Below are positions 1 through 10,747 of a stretch of 64,000 nt of DNA, piece after piece. The position numbers were made by a program, and so were the translations under genes. The stretch's first letter is position 1; every line of letters begins with the position of its first letter. This stretch comes from Hibiscus mutabilis (taxonomy: Eukaryota; Streptophyta; Magnoliopsida; Malvales; Malvaceae): assembly GCA_019671005.1 (NCBI GenBank), contig CM033726.1:7261213-7325212 (forward strand), given 5' to 3'. The notes under the pieces were generated by a model, which saw nothing but the letters and a program-made list of their open reading frames with translations, was not told the DNA's origin and searched no databases.

Positions 1-671
1 TATTTATTAAATTTGACCAATTAGGGGAAGAAGAATTTTGCTCATACTGGGTCTTGAACCCACAACTTAGAAGAAATAGAAGGTGTCAACTGAGAGCTTT
101 AACTACTTGCTCTAGAAATTGTTGACATGTATTTTTTTTAATAGAAAAGGAGATTAGCCTAGTTAATGTTTAGGCTTACAATATGACGGACCAAAATACG
201 TCTTGCTAAGGGAAACAAAACAGCCGGGGGATTATCAAGCACAGTGATGGCATGCCGAAGAGGATCTGTAAGCTTACAATATGCGTTTTTTTTTAACAAA
301 AAATGGTGTAACTTGGAAATTGGAAATAACGAAATTCACCATTTATCTTTTAAATGAAAATCATATAAATCAATTTGATTAAAGAAAATTATATAGATCA
401 ATTAAATAAAAATTTAAGTTTGTTTTAGTTTTTATTTTATTCTGATTTAATTTTATATAGAAAAATTCTTATGAAATTTTGGTAGAGTTGATAAAAGATT
501 AAGACATTGTTTGTCGACTAGCAAATAACGGTAGTAGATTGCATTAATTGATAGCTAATAATGAATTACATTAATTGATAACTGATATTGGATTGCATTA
601 GTTAATTTGACTAGTTGATTCCATTAACTAACTGTATAAAAGTGTTTGGTAAAATTAACTTATAGCTTATA
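1..671. other. Intergenic AT-rich sequence, no gene seen
   Basis: No coding region, tRNA or other RNA gene is recognisable. The only structure noted is a pair of exact 12-bp direct repeats (gcttacaatatg at 174-185 and 272-283) bracketing 86 bp that are more GC-rich than the surroundings. Short TAAT/ATTAAT-rich stretches fill 480-660. Confidence 0.5.
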
Positions 672-938
672 CTCTCTCTGTCCCACTCAATATGTCCCTT
701 TTGTGTTTTGAAATTGTCCCACTTAAAATGTCTCATTGAGAAAATCAACCATTTTTATAAGGCACAATTCCCTTTATACCCTTTTTTAGTTTTCCAACAA
801 AACAAAATTTAACTCTTCAAGGATAAAATTGTCATTTCAATTATTTTACATCATATTTCTTACACATTCTTATACAAACTTTTTCTTCCTAAAACCGTGT
901 GAAAAGTCAACAATGGACAAAATAAATGGGACGGAGTG
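672..938. mobile_element. Stowaway-like MITE
   Basis: The left end reads ctctctctgtcccactc and the right end, reversed, reads ctccgtcccat. These are the imperfect terminal inverted repeats typical of the plant 'CTCCCTCCGT' Stowaway (Tc1/mariner-type) MITEs. The element is flanked by TA at 670-671 and 939-940, which fits the family's TA target duplication. It is about 267 bp long and AT-rich with no credible ORF; the 68-codon frame starting at 829 runs through its right end and is not a gene. Confidence 0.7.
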
Positions 939-1359
939 TAATCACTCATTTTCACTTGTAAATATATTAATATTGCATGTATATTTATTATATTATATGA
1001 ATGTTACTAATATAAGGTGGTGTGTGCATGTATAAGCTATGTATACGTATTAAGGGTGTATGTATGTCGCGTATGAGCGTATTTGATTAATATATAGATG
1101 TTATGTTAATTATACGTACGTATGCTAGAATATTATATTAATTAATGATTGTATAATATAATTATACACTTTCGTATGTATATGTATTGCTGTTATAATT
1201 ATATTATTATTATTAATATTATTGGGCTGATAAAATGAAAAAATTAAATATATTAAACCCAAATAAAAATTACAGTCTAATTACAAATCCAATTACAAGG
1301 CCCGGTTGGCCCAAATCTAAATCTTATCTAATTACAATTACAATGTGCAGGTGACTGTG

Positions 1360-1390
1360 GGCCGTTGGATCAAGATCTGATCCAACGGCC
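1360..1390. repeat. Perfect 13-bp hairpin inside LTR copy A
   Basis: ggccgttggatca, a 5-base loop, then tgatccaacggcc: a perfect 13-bp inverted repeat. A weaker relative (ccgttagatc...ggtctaacgg) lies at about 1604-1629, and a related ccgttggatc block occurs in LTR copy B near 14705. Confidence 0.75.
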
Positions 1391-2427
1391 ACGATACAAC
1401 TAAGAGGTCAAAAATATCTGCTAGCCGCGTGTTCCACACGTATGGACCGTTCGAGTGCCACGCGCGCGTGTGGTCCACGCGCGGACGCTTTAATATCCCA
1501 CGCGTTCTGACTCCTCGACTGCGGAGCTCCACGTGTCAAGATCTGGAGCCGTCTCATCAAATCGAGGCTTCATCCAAGCCGTTCGTTCTTCAAGCCATCT
1601 CGACCGTTAGATCAGATCTGGTCTAACGGCCAAGAACGCGTCTGGCCGCTGGCAGAATATCCATACCGCCACCGCGCTGATATTCAGTCCCCGTGTTCAG
1701 AACATGCCCAAGACAACAAGCAAAAATTGTCAGTTCAGTTCAGATCTGAAAAAGTAAGATGCAACTTGCAACAAAACGAAGACAATAATATATATGAAAC
1801 AGAGAGATAACAGGGGGAGGGGTAACAAAAAAAAAAGAGAACGAAGAAAAGGGGGGGTAATAAAAAAAACAGAGAGTGTATTGTAACAAGCTTTTTCAGA
1901 AATACAAAAAAGAAGCAAAGCAAGTCCAGTGGTACTTTTCTTACTTGTTTTCTTTACATGCATATACGAAAGAAAAAAACAGAAACAAAAAAGGAGAGTA
2001 GTCTTACCGGCGTCGTTTGTGGGTCTTCCCTTCCTCAGTGATAAGCCTTTCGGCTTCTACAAGCCAGATATGGTGAACTAAAGGGAGGGGGGAAGACCCC
2101 TTGTGGTTTCGTTTTGGTTTTAAAAAAAAATTTCGCTTCGTATTTTCTAGATCTAGGGCAAATAAGGGTGTATCCTCTGAATCCAACCACGGATTAATGT
2201 TGAGGACGAAAAGAGGGTTATTTTGGTGTGTTTTGGAAACCTGCCGGTGCCGGTTAGCGGCGGAGAACACGGCGGCCGGCCGCCGGATTCTGGGTTTCAG
2301 AAGAACCATGGAGAGAAAATGAAGAACATGGTTCTTACAAAATCAGAAAAAATGAGACGAATGACCAAAAATCTGATTTAGGCCTAAAAAGGGGGCTTTT
2401 ATAGTTATTATTATTTTGCTAAATGGG

Positions 2428-2720
2428 TAAATTACGCACTTAACCATCCCGCGTTTTCAATATTTTCGTTTTTGTCTCGCCGCATGGTATAATTACAATC
2501 CCAGTCCCCCTGATATTTCAAAAGTTTACAATCTAGTCCCTAAATTACACCGAATCAGTTTCTAGATGGTAAAATTACGCCCTTAACCATCCCGCGTTTT
2601 TGAACTTTTCATTTTGGGTCTGCCCCTTGGTCTAATTACAGTTTTGATCCTTTTAGGTTTTGTTTGTTTCGCAATTTCGTCCCTAAATTACATATTATTG
2701 TACTTTAATTTACACACCGA
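2428..2720. repeat. Tandem duplication of about 145 bp inside LTR copy A
   Basis: Two similar segments begin 'taaattacgcacttaacc' near 2428 and 'taaaattacgcccttaac' near 2570. Both continue through cccgcgtttt, a C/T-rich stretch and 'taattacag/a'. The two units are imperfect. Confidence 0.55.
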
Positions 2721-3734
2721 CTTTTATTTTTCTTTCATTTCAGTCTGTTTCTTTGTAAATACTCATGTTCGTATTATAATCGTATATGTTGATGTATTCT
2801 ATTGTTTTATTTTATGTCCCTCGTATATGCCTCGTATTTTATGTTTAAATGCATATGTGTATTAAGCTTATGATAATTATATTTTTTTTATCCTGTTATT
2901 CATATTAGGCATGTTATGTTTTAGTTGATTCGTACATGACATATTTTGTATTTTTATATGTGTATGTTTTCTTGTTTTTTAGGGTTACATGTTAGTGTAT
3001 TTACCCTTTTGTACGATATGTTGTCCCATATATGTTGAAATATGTTTTATTACTAACATGTATGTCTTTTTTGAAATATTTGTTCGTCTATATGTACTTA
3101 TTCCTGCCTTGTTATTCTGACATGTTACAGTTGTTTTTATCTATTATTTAGATTAATATGTATATATGCACGATCCAAATCTAATATATTATTTATGTTA
3201 GATTAGTATTCATTATGTCAATATTTATTGCATTTAAATATTTTGCCATGTTTTATATTTTTGCCACTAAGATTGCATATCGAGATATAAATTGTTAATG
3301 CGCCCTTTTTATCCGAGCGTAAACGAGGCCAAAGATGTCGGCGTAGTGATAGTGGTTGGGCGTTTATTCTCGGATAACGGGGCCCTTAAGATTTATTCGC
3401 AACTATGACCGAATTTTAAAATAATCGTCACTTTAATCCGGAAAATCCAATATTAATAAAGCGGTAATTATTAAAGTACCAATTTTGGGCGGTGTGGGGG
3501 TGCTAATCCTTCCCCATCCGTAACCGACTCCCGAACCCAATCTTTTTGAATCTCTGGTTTTATGGTGTCCAGCCTACCTAAGTGGCCGGTGGCGACTCTA
3601 TTTTTTTAATGCGGTTTTTTAAAACCCCACGGAATAAATATTTTATATCCAAAAGAATCACAAACACCTTTCAAACACTTTTTCAAAAATCCTCGTTTAT
3701 TTAGCGATGATCAAAAGAAAAAGACATCGCTACA

Positions 3735-4538
3735 CGGAGGGAGTATATGTTTACTTTTTTAACAAGAAAAATGACATATAATGACATGATTATATTCAAT
3801 ACTTGTTTGAATAGTTCAATGGTTATTAATATTTGGTATCTATATATGGATTAGATTTTGAAAATAATTAATTTTTAATATAACATTATCAAGCATATGT
3901 GAATGATGTAAATATTAATTTCTTTTTTATGCAACTATCTTTCTAATATACTTTTGTTAATTAAATATATATATATATAATATTAATTTATTAACTATCT
4001 TTCTAATATTTGATATCTATTTATGCCACGAATCTCAAGCATGTAGCATAAAATGGACATGAACTATATAAAAAATTAGTTGTGTATATTAATTTTTTAT
4101 TTATGAAATTATCTATTTAATTTTATTGGTTATTCAAATTTAGGTTATTTGAAGAATCAATTTGTAATTGTTAAGGACTTTCAAATTTAGAGTATTCACC
4201 TTAACTCACTGTTATAATCTTTTTTATTAAATAACCAAGCTAACAATTTTGACTGAACAATTCTCTAAAAATTGCTCAACCCTCTAATTTTAACTCAAAA
4301 CTCACCTCACCAAACCGGGCTTAAGACTTTAAGTACCCAATTCTGACTTATATTGTGTTGGTTTGGCTTAAGACTTTAAGTACTCAATTCTGACTTATAT
4401 TGTATAAATCATGAGTTAGTTCTGGATTTTATTCTATTTTAAACTAACGGATATAGGGAGGCGTTTGCCTAAAAAAATCGGTTTAATGACAATTTAGATC
4501 CTTTAAGTTAAATGTTAGATAATTCAGTCTTGGCTCCT
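3735..4538. other. AT-rich intergenic sequence with an orphan Stowaway-like terminus
   Basis: Directly after LTR copy A comes cggagggagta (about 3736-3746), which looks like one end of a Stowaway-type MITE whose other end is not seen. The remainder is AT-rich with an (AT)n run near 3966-3980. The phrase 'gacttatattgt' recurs at about 4344 and 4391 as part of a short imperfect duplication. No gene is seen. Confidence 0.45.
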
Positions 4539-4548
4539 CAAGTTTTGG

Positions 4549-4727
4549 AAACATTATTAGATGGGTATGGCTTACCACGTCATCCATGGTCTCATCCAAT
4601 AATAATTTTTTATCTCATTTTTTTCAAGGTGAATCTTCACCTCTTTCCTACATATCATTAAATGAATGAATCTCATTGGATGTGACCATGAATGACGTGG
4701 TGAGCCGGGACCATATAATAATTTCTC
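4549..4727. mobile_element. Mutator-like foldback MITE (179 bp) with 10-bp TSD
   Basis: Arms of about 50 bp are inverted repeats; the left arm contains ttaccacgtcatccatgg and the right arm is its imperfect complement. The element is flanked by the direct repeat caagttttgg at 4539-4548 and 4728-4737. A 9-10 bp duplication fits Mutator-like elements. A related foldback with 'cggctcgccatatcattta' arms lies at about 22274-22521. Confidence 0.75.
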
Positions 4728-4737
4728 CAAGTTTTGG

Positions 4738-6423
4738 GTTCAAATACTCAATTGGTCTCTATTGTTTTTGGAAATTAGGTAATTTAGTTCATCTCAATAT
4801 TTGATCATAATTTCATCTCTTTTAATAATTAATCGTGATTCTGACTTTATAATTTTAATTTTATTGTATAAGACTATTACATTTGTGTTAGCACACTTGA
4901 ATCGGAAGGAGTTGTTTTTCTTTTTATATCAATAAATCTAGATCAATCTTTATCGTTAGACAAAACTCTTGTTTTATAATTCAAGGACCTCATTTTAACA
5001 AAAAAAAGTGTTTTTCTGACAATTGATTGGTTGTTTTTTTGTTTGAATTTCAGACTTGAAGCATTATGCACATATTGGACATTAGTCAGGTACCATATTT
5101 CGAGTTTTTCTGAATATATTTTACATTTTTGTTTTGGATCGTCTGAACGTATGACTGCAATTTGATATGTTTTAACTGATAAAACATGTTCTATGGTTAT
5201 ATGTTGTATGCATGTCTATAATTCTTCATACCATGTCATGACTCATGATCATGGTCTAAATAATATCTCATCTCTGACGCTTTTGAAACTGATGGGACTG
5301 AAATTGTAATAAGATATTTGTTCTCCCATGACATGCATACATTATATTCTTGTTGCATTGAGACTTGGGTTCGCATGAGGAAGTTTACGGGGTTATGGGG
5401 CTACACTCGCACTATTATAGGTGGTTATTCCATTTTGACTATACCACACCAAGCTCCTTAGCCAAGAGCGGATCTTGATATTAAATTTTGAGGGAGTCAA
5501 CTATAAAATTTAAATAATTTTAAAAAGTTTCGAGAGATTAAAATAAAATTTTAAATTTGAGGAAAGATAAATTTTTAAAATTTTGAAGGACCATAAAACA
5601 AACTTTCAAATTTTGGGGGAGCCATTATATATATAAAGAGATTTTAAGGGGTATGAAGATTTTCGATACACATTAAAAATTTATATATGTACACGATATT
5701 TATAATGAGTATTTCAATTTCATGCATTAATGAAGCTCGTAACAAGTAATATTAGTCATGGCTATGATACAACAAATCATAAATAATAATAAATACACAA
5801 ATTTGTAAAAAAAAAATCATGACAAGAGGAGATGGTAAAGATGAATGCGGCGATGATAATGACAATGATTTTCATAGAAAATTTTAAGTGACCTACAATT
5901 TGTAAAGGTTGTTCTAATACGTGATATTCGTATAAGTTGACATAATTACATCCAAATCTAATTACCATGTGATTTTTCAAAATTAGAAAAAATAATACAA
6001 TAAAAATTTCCAATACTTTATCAAAGCACTCTAAATATTTAAAATGAAATAAAAAAGAAAACTAAGATTTAAGGGTGTATTTGTACACCATAATGTAATA
6101 TAATTATTACTATCGTTTAATTACTAGTAATTCTAATTACCCAGACATGTTTGTCTAGTGTCGGACTTGGGTAAGAGTTTGGGGGCAATTTAAATTTTAA
6201 AAAATTTGGAGGCTTAAACTAAAGTTTTCAAACATTTTGAGGGTTTAACTAAAATTTTTAATAATTTTGAGAGATTAATAAGAACTTTTAAAATAATGAG
6301 AGGTGATTTAATTAAAAATATTCAAAATTTTGAAGCTTAATATAAATATTTTAAATTACAGTGGTCAAATTCTAATTTCTCAAAATTTTAGAGGGCATGC
6401 CCCCACTAGAGACAAAAATCCTA
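4738..6423. repeat. AT-rich intergenic with degenerate short repeats
   Basis: Two stretches (about 5463-5630 and 6173-6400) are built of loosely repeated lines of the form 'tttgagggagt...aaaatttaaa...', as in old decayed plant repeats. The rest is AT-rich non-coding DNA. The 78-codon minus-strand frame at 5777-6013 has no recognisable features and is not called as a gene. Confidence 0.4.
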
Positions 6424-6515
6424 TGCCCCTAAGTATGCCCCTTCCATGCTCCTACACTAAAAAATTAAAATTTTGAACTCTAACCCTAAAATTCAAATCC
6501 TAAACCCTAAACCTT

Positions 6516-7459
6516 TGTTAAGATATTTATTTTGATATAACTCAATGAAAAATATTTTTGGACTTGAACAAATATTGCAAAATTAATTCAAGGTCTATTC
6601 AACTTGAAAAATACAATTGAAAGGTTTTTTAAAAGATTTTTGACTCAAATAAATTTTTAAAATGTCTTAAAAGTCAAAAATTAACTGCTCGTACTGGTAC
6701 AGTCTTTCCTCGTACCGATACGCAAAAGCATTTTAATTTTCAAAGAGCACTTCGTGTACCGATACAGAAGCCTCCGTACCGATACCCAAAGTACTGTTCT
6801 GATACGGATGTATCGTGTACCGGTACGCTCTACATTTATGTGCAACGACTCTTTCTTGTTTTGGTAGGTACCGATACACACCTTCGAGTACTGATACCCA
6901 AGGTTACATAAATGCATTTATGTCTGGAATTAAAGTCCCCAATGGCTAGTTTTTCATTCCACACTATAAATACAAGCCAAAGACACTTGAAGAAGTAGAG
7001 GATGTACATCCAAGCTTAAAGATCAAGAGAGTTGTGTTTTTCATTTTTTATTTTGTAATCTCTTATAAATTCTTTAGTTCAATCCTAGTAAGCCAAAATG
7101 TGTAAACACCTACCTGGAGAGGTAGTTAGTTTATAATGTCAAGACCTCATTGTTGAGGGATAGGTTCTAGTTTATCCTTATAAAAACTAGGGAGGGGGTT
7201 CTATCTTAGCCCGTGAAAAGATAGGGATGTAAGGTTACCCCTTGAACCCGTAAAAAGGGAAGAATTCGTTGTTAGTGAATTGAGAAATCCTTAGTGTGGA
7301 TGCTGAGGTAGTGGATGTAGACCTTGGTTAGAAGGTCAAACCACTCTAAAATTGAATGTGTCAAATTGTCATTTTTTCGGTTTTTGTTTTCCCAATTTCA
7401 AAAGAAACCTCTACACCCTTCATCGGCACTAATTTCGGTTGAAAACATCAAGTCTTTCA
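6516..7459 (+). mobile_element. SIRE-type Copia solo LTR with 5-bp TSD (acctt)
   Basis: The sequence begins tgttaagatatttatttt and ends ctttca, with acctt directly on both sides (6511-6515 and 7460-7464). The start resembles the reverse of the large Copia LTR at 36620-37975 (both have ttttgatataac shortly after the end). The part at 7300-7360 has the 'agtggatgtagacc...aaccactctaaa' signature seen near the 3' end of SIRE/Maximus-type LTRs. No PBS or polypurine tract adjoins it, so it is a solo LTR. It carries its own paired-box array at 6691-6897. Confidence 0.75.
6691..6897. promoter_or_regulatory. Paired GTACCGATAC box array in LTR
   Basis: Eight near-palindromic 10-mers occur as four pairs: 6691/6712, 6756/6776, 6796/6817 and 6868/6888. 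Spacing within each pair is 20-21 bp. The consensus GTACCGATAC is the reverse complement of the GTATCGGTAC variant in the larger array of the oppositely oriented LTR at 37217-37801. Position in the LTR upstream half suggests a U3 regulatory array; binding is an inference. Confidence 0.5.
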
Positions 7460-7692
7460 ACCTTACACCCTAAAAATATACCTATCCCTAATTTCCTATA
7501 CCCTAACCACTAACCCTGACCCTAAATCCTAAACCTTAAACCTAGTTTTTAGTGTAGGGCCATGAAAGGATGCATAATTAGGAGCAAACGATTTCCATCC
7601 CCTCTAGTCCCTTACATGTTCCGTCATTGTGTTTGACGATAACAATGTAATTACATCTTAATTTCTCATGTTATGTTTGGTTGTATAAATTA

Positions 7693-7815
7693 TAATTATA
7701 CAACTATACAAATTTAAATTTTAAATAATATTAATTATTAAAAAATAAACCTTAAAAATATAAATATTAATTATACAACTATACAAATTTAAGTTTTAAA
7801 TAATATTAACTATCC
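7693..7815. repeat. Direct duplication, period about 76 bp
   Basis: Two AT-rich copies start 'aattatacaactataca' near 7693 and 7769 and run about 45 bp with few changes. They lie against the truncated left end of the Copia derivative. Confidence 0.6.
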
Positions 7816-7842
7816 AAAAGAATTTGGATCATAACTCTAACA

Positions 7843-7857
7843 AATCTCCACCTTGAG
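7843..7857 (-). other. Polypurine tract of the Copia derivative
   Basis: The plus strand reads aatctccaccttgag right after the LTR end ctctaaca. On the minus strand this is the purine-rich primer site (ctcaaggtggagatt) of plant Copia elements. Confidence 0.65.
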
Positions 7858-7917
7858 ACAAATTCCCGTCAAACAATTTCTCCACCTCTTCCACGAAACC
7901 CCTTCAAAGGGTAGTCT

Positions 7918-8304
7918 TCAACAATGAACACCGACTGAATCCAAGCCTTGCCCAAGCTTGGATGTATAAGGTAATTTAATCTTCACGTCGGTAAGATCAA
8001 CATTAGTGCCAACTTTTCTCACAACTATATCACCACGAGCAATAACACGACCCCAATCATCAATGGCACTACTACATTTCTCATTATTTATCTTTGAAGC
8101 AAACCGAACTCTCTTAAGCTTCTCAAATCCGTTATACCCATAGAATTCAACTTTATTCTTCTTCTTAAATTTGTTATGCCCACGAAATTGAACTCTTTTC
8201 TGCCTACCAGAACCATTATGCCCACGGTTGTCATGTTCAACACATAATCCTCTTTTACTTGATTCAGTCAAGACGCCTTCACCAGTAATATCGTCATTTG
8301 ACAC
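7918..8304 (-). pseudogene. Polyprotein remnant of the Copia derivative, unassigned
   Basis: An open frame of 128 codons, basic in its middle (repeated Lys/Arg-Gly-His/Tyr-Asn clusters). It shows no recognisable integrase or RT motif. By position it is what remains where integrase and RT should be. It may be a linker sequence or a scrambled residue, and no function is assigned. Confidence 0.4.
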
Positions 8305-8387
8305 GCAGGAGGAAACAACGGATGCATCACCTAAAATAGTTAAACCTTAGAGAACATAAAAATTGGCTACTCTTTTATAACCTTTCA

Positions 8388-8700
8388 TCACAACGAGAGC
8401 GCCTTACAAGTTTTCATAGCTCCACCTCCATTGGAGTATCTATACCCTTTTGAATCTAGAGTACCTAACGAAATTAGATTTCTTCTTAAATCTGGAACAT
8501 GCCTCACGTTACCAAGTGTTCGAACAATCCCATCGAACATCTTAATCTTGATTGTGCTAATACCTACAACTTTACAAGAAACATTATTTCCCAACAAGAC
8601 AGCACCCGTAGACATAGGTTTATACGTCACAAACCAATCCCGATTTAGACTCATATGAAAAGTACTACCAGAGTCAAGAATTCACTTCTCACTCGCTATA
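8388..8700 (-). pseudogene. Copia protease/pre-integrase remnant
   Basis: The frame at 8388-8654 carries the stretch usual after the aspartic protease site of plant Copia polyproteins: 'MSTGAVLLGNNVSCKVVGI', then VRHVPDLRRNLISLGTLDSKGY. The upstream DNA to about 8700 continues the protease side. It stops before any zinc-binding HHCC or catalytic integrase residues. In the family this piece lies between protease and integrase. Confidence 0.7.
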
Positions 8701-8807
8701 GAGTTTTCACCAGAAGCAACTAAAAGTTTACCATCATTATACTCCTATGCAATATCAGCTTTATCTTCACTGGAATTCTGATTCTCAAATTCCCTATTTA
8801 TCTTATT

Positions 8808-9557
8808 CTATAATCTGTAACACTCAGGTTTAATATGACCTTTCTTTTTGCAGAAATAACATGTTTTATCTCGATTTGACGACTTAGACATGCCTTTATT
8901 TTGACTGCCGAAATTACGGTTACCTTTTCTTTCGCAGTCTAAACTAGTCGATCTATTCACCATGAGACCCTCTGCTTGGAACTTAGAGCCGGTATGATGT
9001 TGCATCTTGTCATGTGAATTCAAATTATCATATACCCCTTCAAGAGTAAGGGTATCACGGTTGTGTATGAGGGTGCTTCTAATAGAAAAATATGAAGCGG
9101 GCAATGAGCAAAGTAAAATCAAACAGAAGTCTTCCTCATTGTACTTTACCTTCATCGTTTCCAAATCTAAGACGATCTCCTTGAAATTGGTTAGGTGGTC
9201 GTCAAGACACAAACCTTCTGCTAACTTGTGGGAGTGTAGGCGTTGCTTCATGAGCAACTTGCTGGTCAAAGTTTTCTTCATGCAAATTTGTTCCAATTTT
9301 GCCCATAAGTCGATAGTTGTCTTCTCTTTGTGAACATCCTGCAAAATACTGTTTGATAAGTGCAAACGGATCTGGGAAGCAGCTTTCCTATCTTTGTGGT
9401 ATTTCTCTATATCCGACCATTCTTTCAGCACATTATCAAATCCATCTAATACATCATCTAAATCCATCTGAATAAGAACATCTCGAACATTCACCTGCCA
9501 TAGCGAAAACCTGACGTTGTGATTCAACAACAAAATTTTATACTTCACCGTCGTCAT
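8808..9557 (-). CDS. gag: Copia gag (UBN2-type) with CCHC knuckle
   Basis: The frame is open from 9590, but its first ATG overlaps the primer-binding site, so the ATG at 9557 is preferred (250 codons). The order is a UBN2-type gag core (KLEQICMKKTLTSKLLMKQRL region), a hydrophilic linker, then a C-terminal zinc knuckle CYFCKKKGHIKPEC (C-x2-C-x4-H-x4-C) that binds nucleic acid in the particle. The stop comes shortly after the knuckle, followed by a decayed protease region. It is intact for its length while pol is deleted, as in gag-only derivatives. It would form the virus-like particle in the cytoplasm if expressed; expression is not shown. Confidence 0.8.
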   Translation of the reverse strand: MTTVKYKILLLNHNVRFSLWQVNVRDVLIQMDLDDVLDGFDNVLKEWSDIEKYHKDRKAASQIRLHLSNSILQDVHKEKTTIDLWAKLEQICMKKTLTSKLLMKQRLHSHKLAEGLCLDDHLTNFKEIVLDLETMKVKYNEEDFCLILLCSLPASYFSIRSTLIHNRDTLTLEGVYDNLNSHDKMQHHTGSKFQAEGLMVNRSTSLDCERKGNRNFGSQNKGMSKSSNRDKTCYFCKKKGHIKPECYRL

Positions 9558-9577
9558 TATCTTGAGTAACCTGAAAA

Positions 9578-9589
9578 GCTCTGATACCA
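9578..9589 (-). other. Primer-binding site (initiator tRNA-Met type)
   Basis: The minus strand reads TGGTATCAGAGC two bases inside the LTR end. This is the standard plant Copia PBS complementary to the 3' end of tRNA-iMet. Confidence 0.9.
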
Positions 9590-9591
9590 TT

Positions 9592-10135
9592 TGTTAGGAA
9601 TTTGGTATGCGACAAAATAACCAAATCGATAACGACATAGACCAAGACATGCACATGAGGCAAGATTTAACGTGGTTCAGCATAGCCTACCTCCACGGAC
9701 GAGAGAAACAGACAATCCACTAACAACGTAGAAAACCCGAAGAGTACAAATACATGATAACCCATGTAATCCCAAAACCTGGTGTACAAATCCCATGACC
9801 CGGTGAAACCAAAACACTATTCCCAACATCCCTACAATACCCATCTCTACAACGTAGGCACAATAGTTGCAGAGATCCTAAAAGTGGTTACATATCTCCA
9901 GAGTAATTCCCCTCTCTCTCATTCTTTTGTTCTCTAATAATTCAAAAGGTTAAACCTAGTCTATATTTATAGACCCAAATACTGGTCACCAAGAAACCTT
10001 ATTCAATAAGATCTCCTACCTAAAATAGATATTTACTCATTAAAGTAAATCCTAATTACCAAGTAATCTTCAACTACTAGAATTACAATAAAACCCAACT
10101 TAATTACCAATTAGAATTTGAGTCAAAATATAACA
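9592..10135 (-). mobile_element. 5' LTR of the Copia derivative (544 bp)
   Basis: The plus strand begins tgttaggaatttgg next to the PBS and ends aaaatataaca. The LTR is AT-rich and non-coding. Its partner at the left end is nearly all lost. Confidence 0.75.
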
Positions 10136-10513
10136 TGCTATAACTTTTTTTAAGATTATAGATTTAAATATATTTTAATATATGAATTCATTGAATGGTT
10201 TCAAAAGAAAAATAAAACTTTGTTATCTTTAAGAGATTTGGCTTTGACCAACTTATTTATATTGTACGTGTACCTTTTTAAAAGGTTAAAATTAAAGAAC
10301 AAATATTACAATATAATTACACTAAAATATTCAAATATATGTATGTATGTATGTATGTATATATAACAATCTATCGTTTAAGGTTTCATGAAGATGGTCG
10401 AAAATTGGTCAGTAATGGGATGAAAATCAAATTTAGTGAAATTTCTTTTTTTCTTTTTCAAAGAAACCCAAATTAGCTTTAAATATGTGCATTGGTAGTC
10501 CTAGTGTATATAT
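10136..10513. other. Intergenic, with TGTA microsatellite
   Basis: AT-rich sequence without a gene. A (gtat)n run of about 25 bp lies near 10340-10362. Confidence 0.5.
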
Positions 10514-10723
10514 ATGATCCACTTACACTAAATGTAAAACTCTTAGTTTTACACTTTTTTGGATCGTTGGATGGGGAAAATTGATGGCTCAGATTAACTC
10601 CTTAGTTTTTTCAAGTGATAATCTTCACATAACCCACTGTTAATCTCAGTCATCCGTTTCAATCATCCAACGATCCAAAAACGTGTAAAAGTTAAAATCT
10701 TTTACACTGTGTAACTGGATCCT
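10514..10723. mobile_element. MITE copy 1 (gatccacttacac family)
   Basis: The terminal inverted repeats are about 55 bp. The left end runs gatccacttacactaaatg and on to ttggatcgttggatgg; the right end is its complement (ccatccaacgatccaaaaa... to gtaactggatcc). AT dinucleotide repeats flank it. No ORF. Confidence 0.75.
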
Positions 10724-10747
10724 ATATATATATATATATATATATAT

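Larger units (their letters stand above)
1200..3734 (+). mobile_element. Gypsy-type LTR, copy A (probably solo)
   Basis: This 2.5-kb non-coding block shares ordered landmarks with a second diverged copy at about 14.5-17.0 kb. They include the ccgttggat block (1360-1390), GACTCCTCGACT (1509-1520), a proline-rich-looking GC-rich part, 'taaattacgc...cccgcg' C/T-rich stretches, and a distal block with GGGTGCTAATCCTT (3498-3511) followed by ggtggcgactct. Ordering, length and lack of coding match large plant Gypsy (Tat-like) LTRs. The right end is taken as cgctaca at 3734. The left end is not resolved, and 1200 is only where similarity begins to be visible. No primer-binding site follows 3734, so a solo LTR is the simplest reading. 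Confidence 0.55.
6424..7590. mobile_element. Old inverted-repeat element split by an LTR
   Basis: The left arm (about 6424-6463, ending cctacactaaaaa) is an imperfect inverted repeat of the right arm (about 7545-7586, tttttagtgtagggcc...). Inside each arm lie degenerate telomere-like units (ccctaaa, cctaaacc) at 6480-6512 and 7464-7545. A solo LTR with its own 5-bp duplication sits between them. The organisation resembles a smaller, older relative of the telomere-like foldback at 45580-47288. Confidence 0.5.
7812..10135 (-). mobile_element. Internally deleted Copia element
   Basis: The right (5') LTR is 9592-10135, and the PBS, gag, a protease/pre-integrase piece and the polypurine-tract complement follow leftward. 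Only about the last 30 bp of the left (3') LTR remains before 7842 (aatttggatcataactctaaca resembles the right LTR end). Integrase, reverse transcriptase and RNase H are missing, so the internal region is only about 1.75 kb. This is a deletion derivative that could only move with enzymes supplied by another element. The right 5-bp flank is tgcta; the left flank is lost. Confidence 0.75.

Noticed and set aside
1..120. tRNA-like sequence near 50-110
   Set aside because: The phrase gggtcttgaaccc resembles a T-arm, but no cloverleaf can be formed.
6691..6897. CRISPR-like array
   Set aside because: Boxes are 10-mers with alternating 20- and about 40-70-bp spacings in a plant LTR; no cas genes and not a prokaryote.
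9007..9333. 108-codon plus-strand protein
   Set aside because: Opposite-strand shadow of the Copia gag at 8808-9557.
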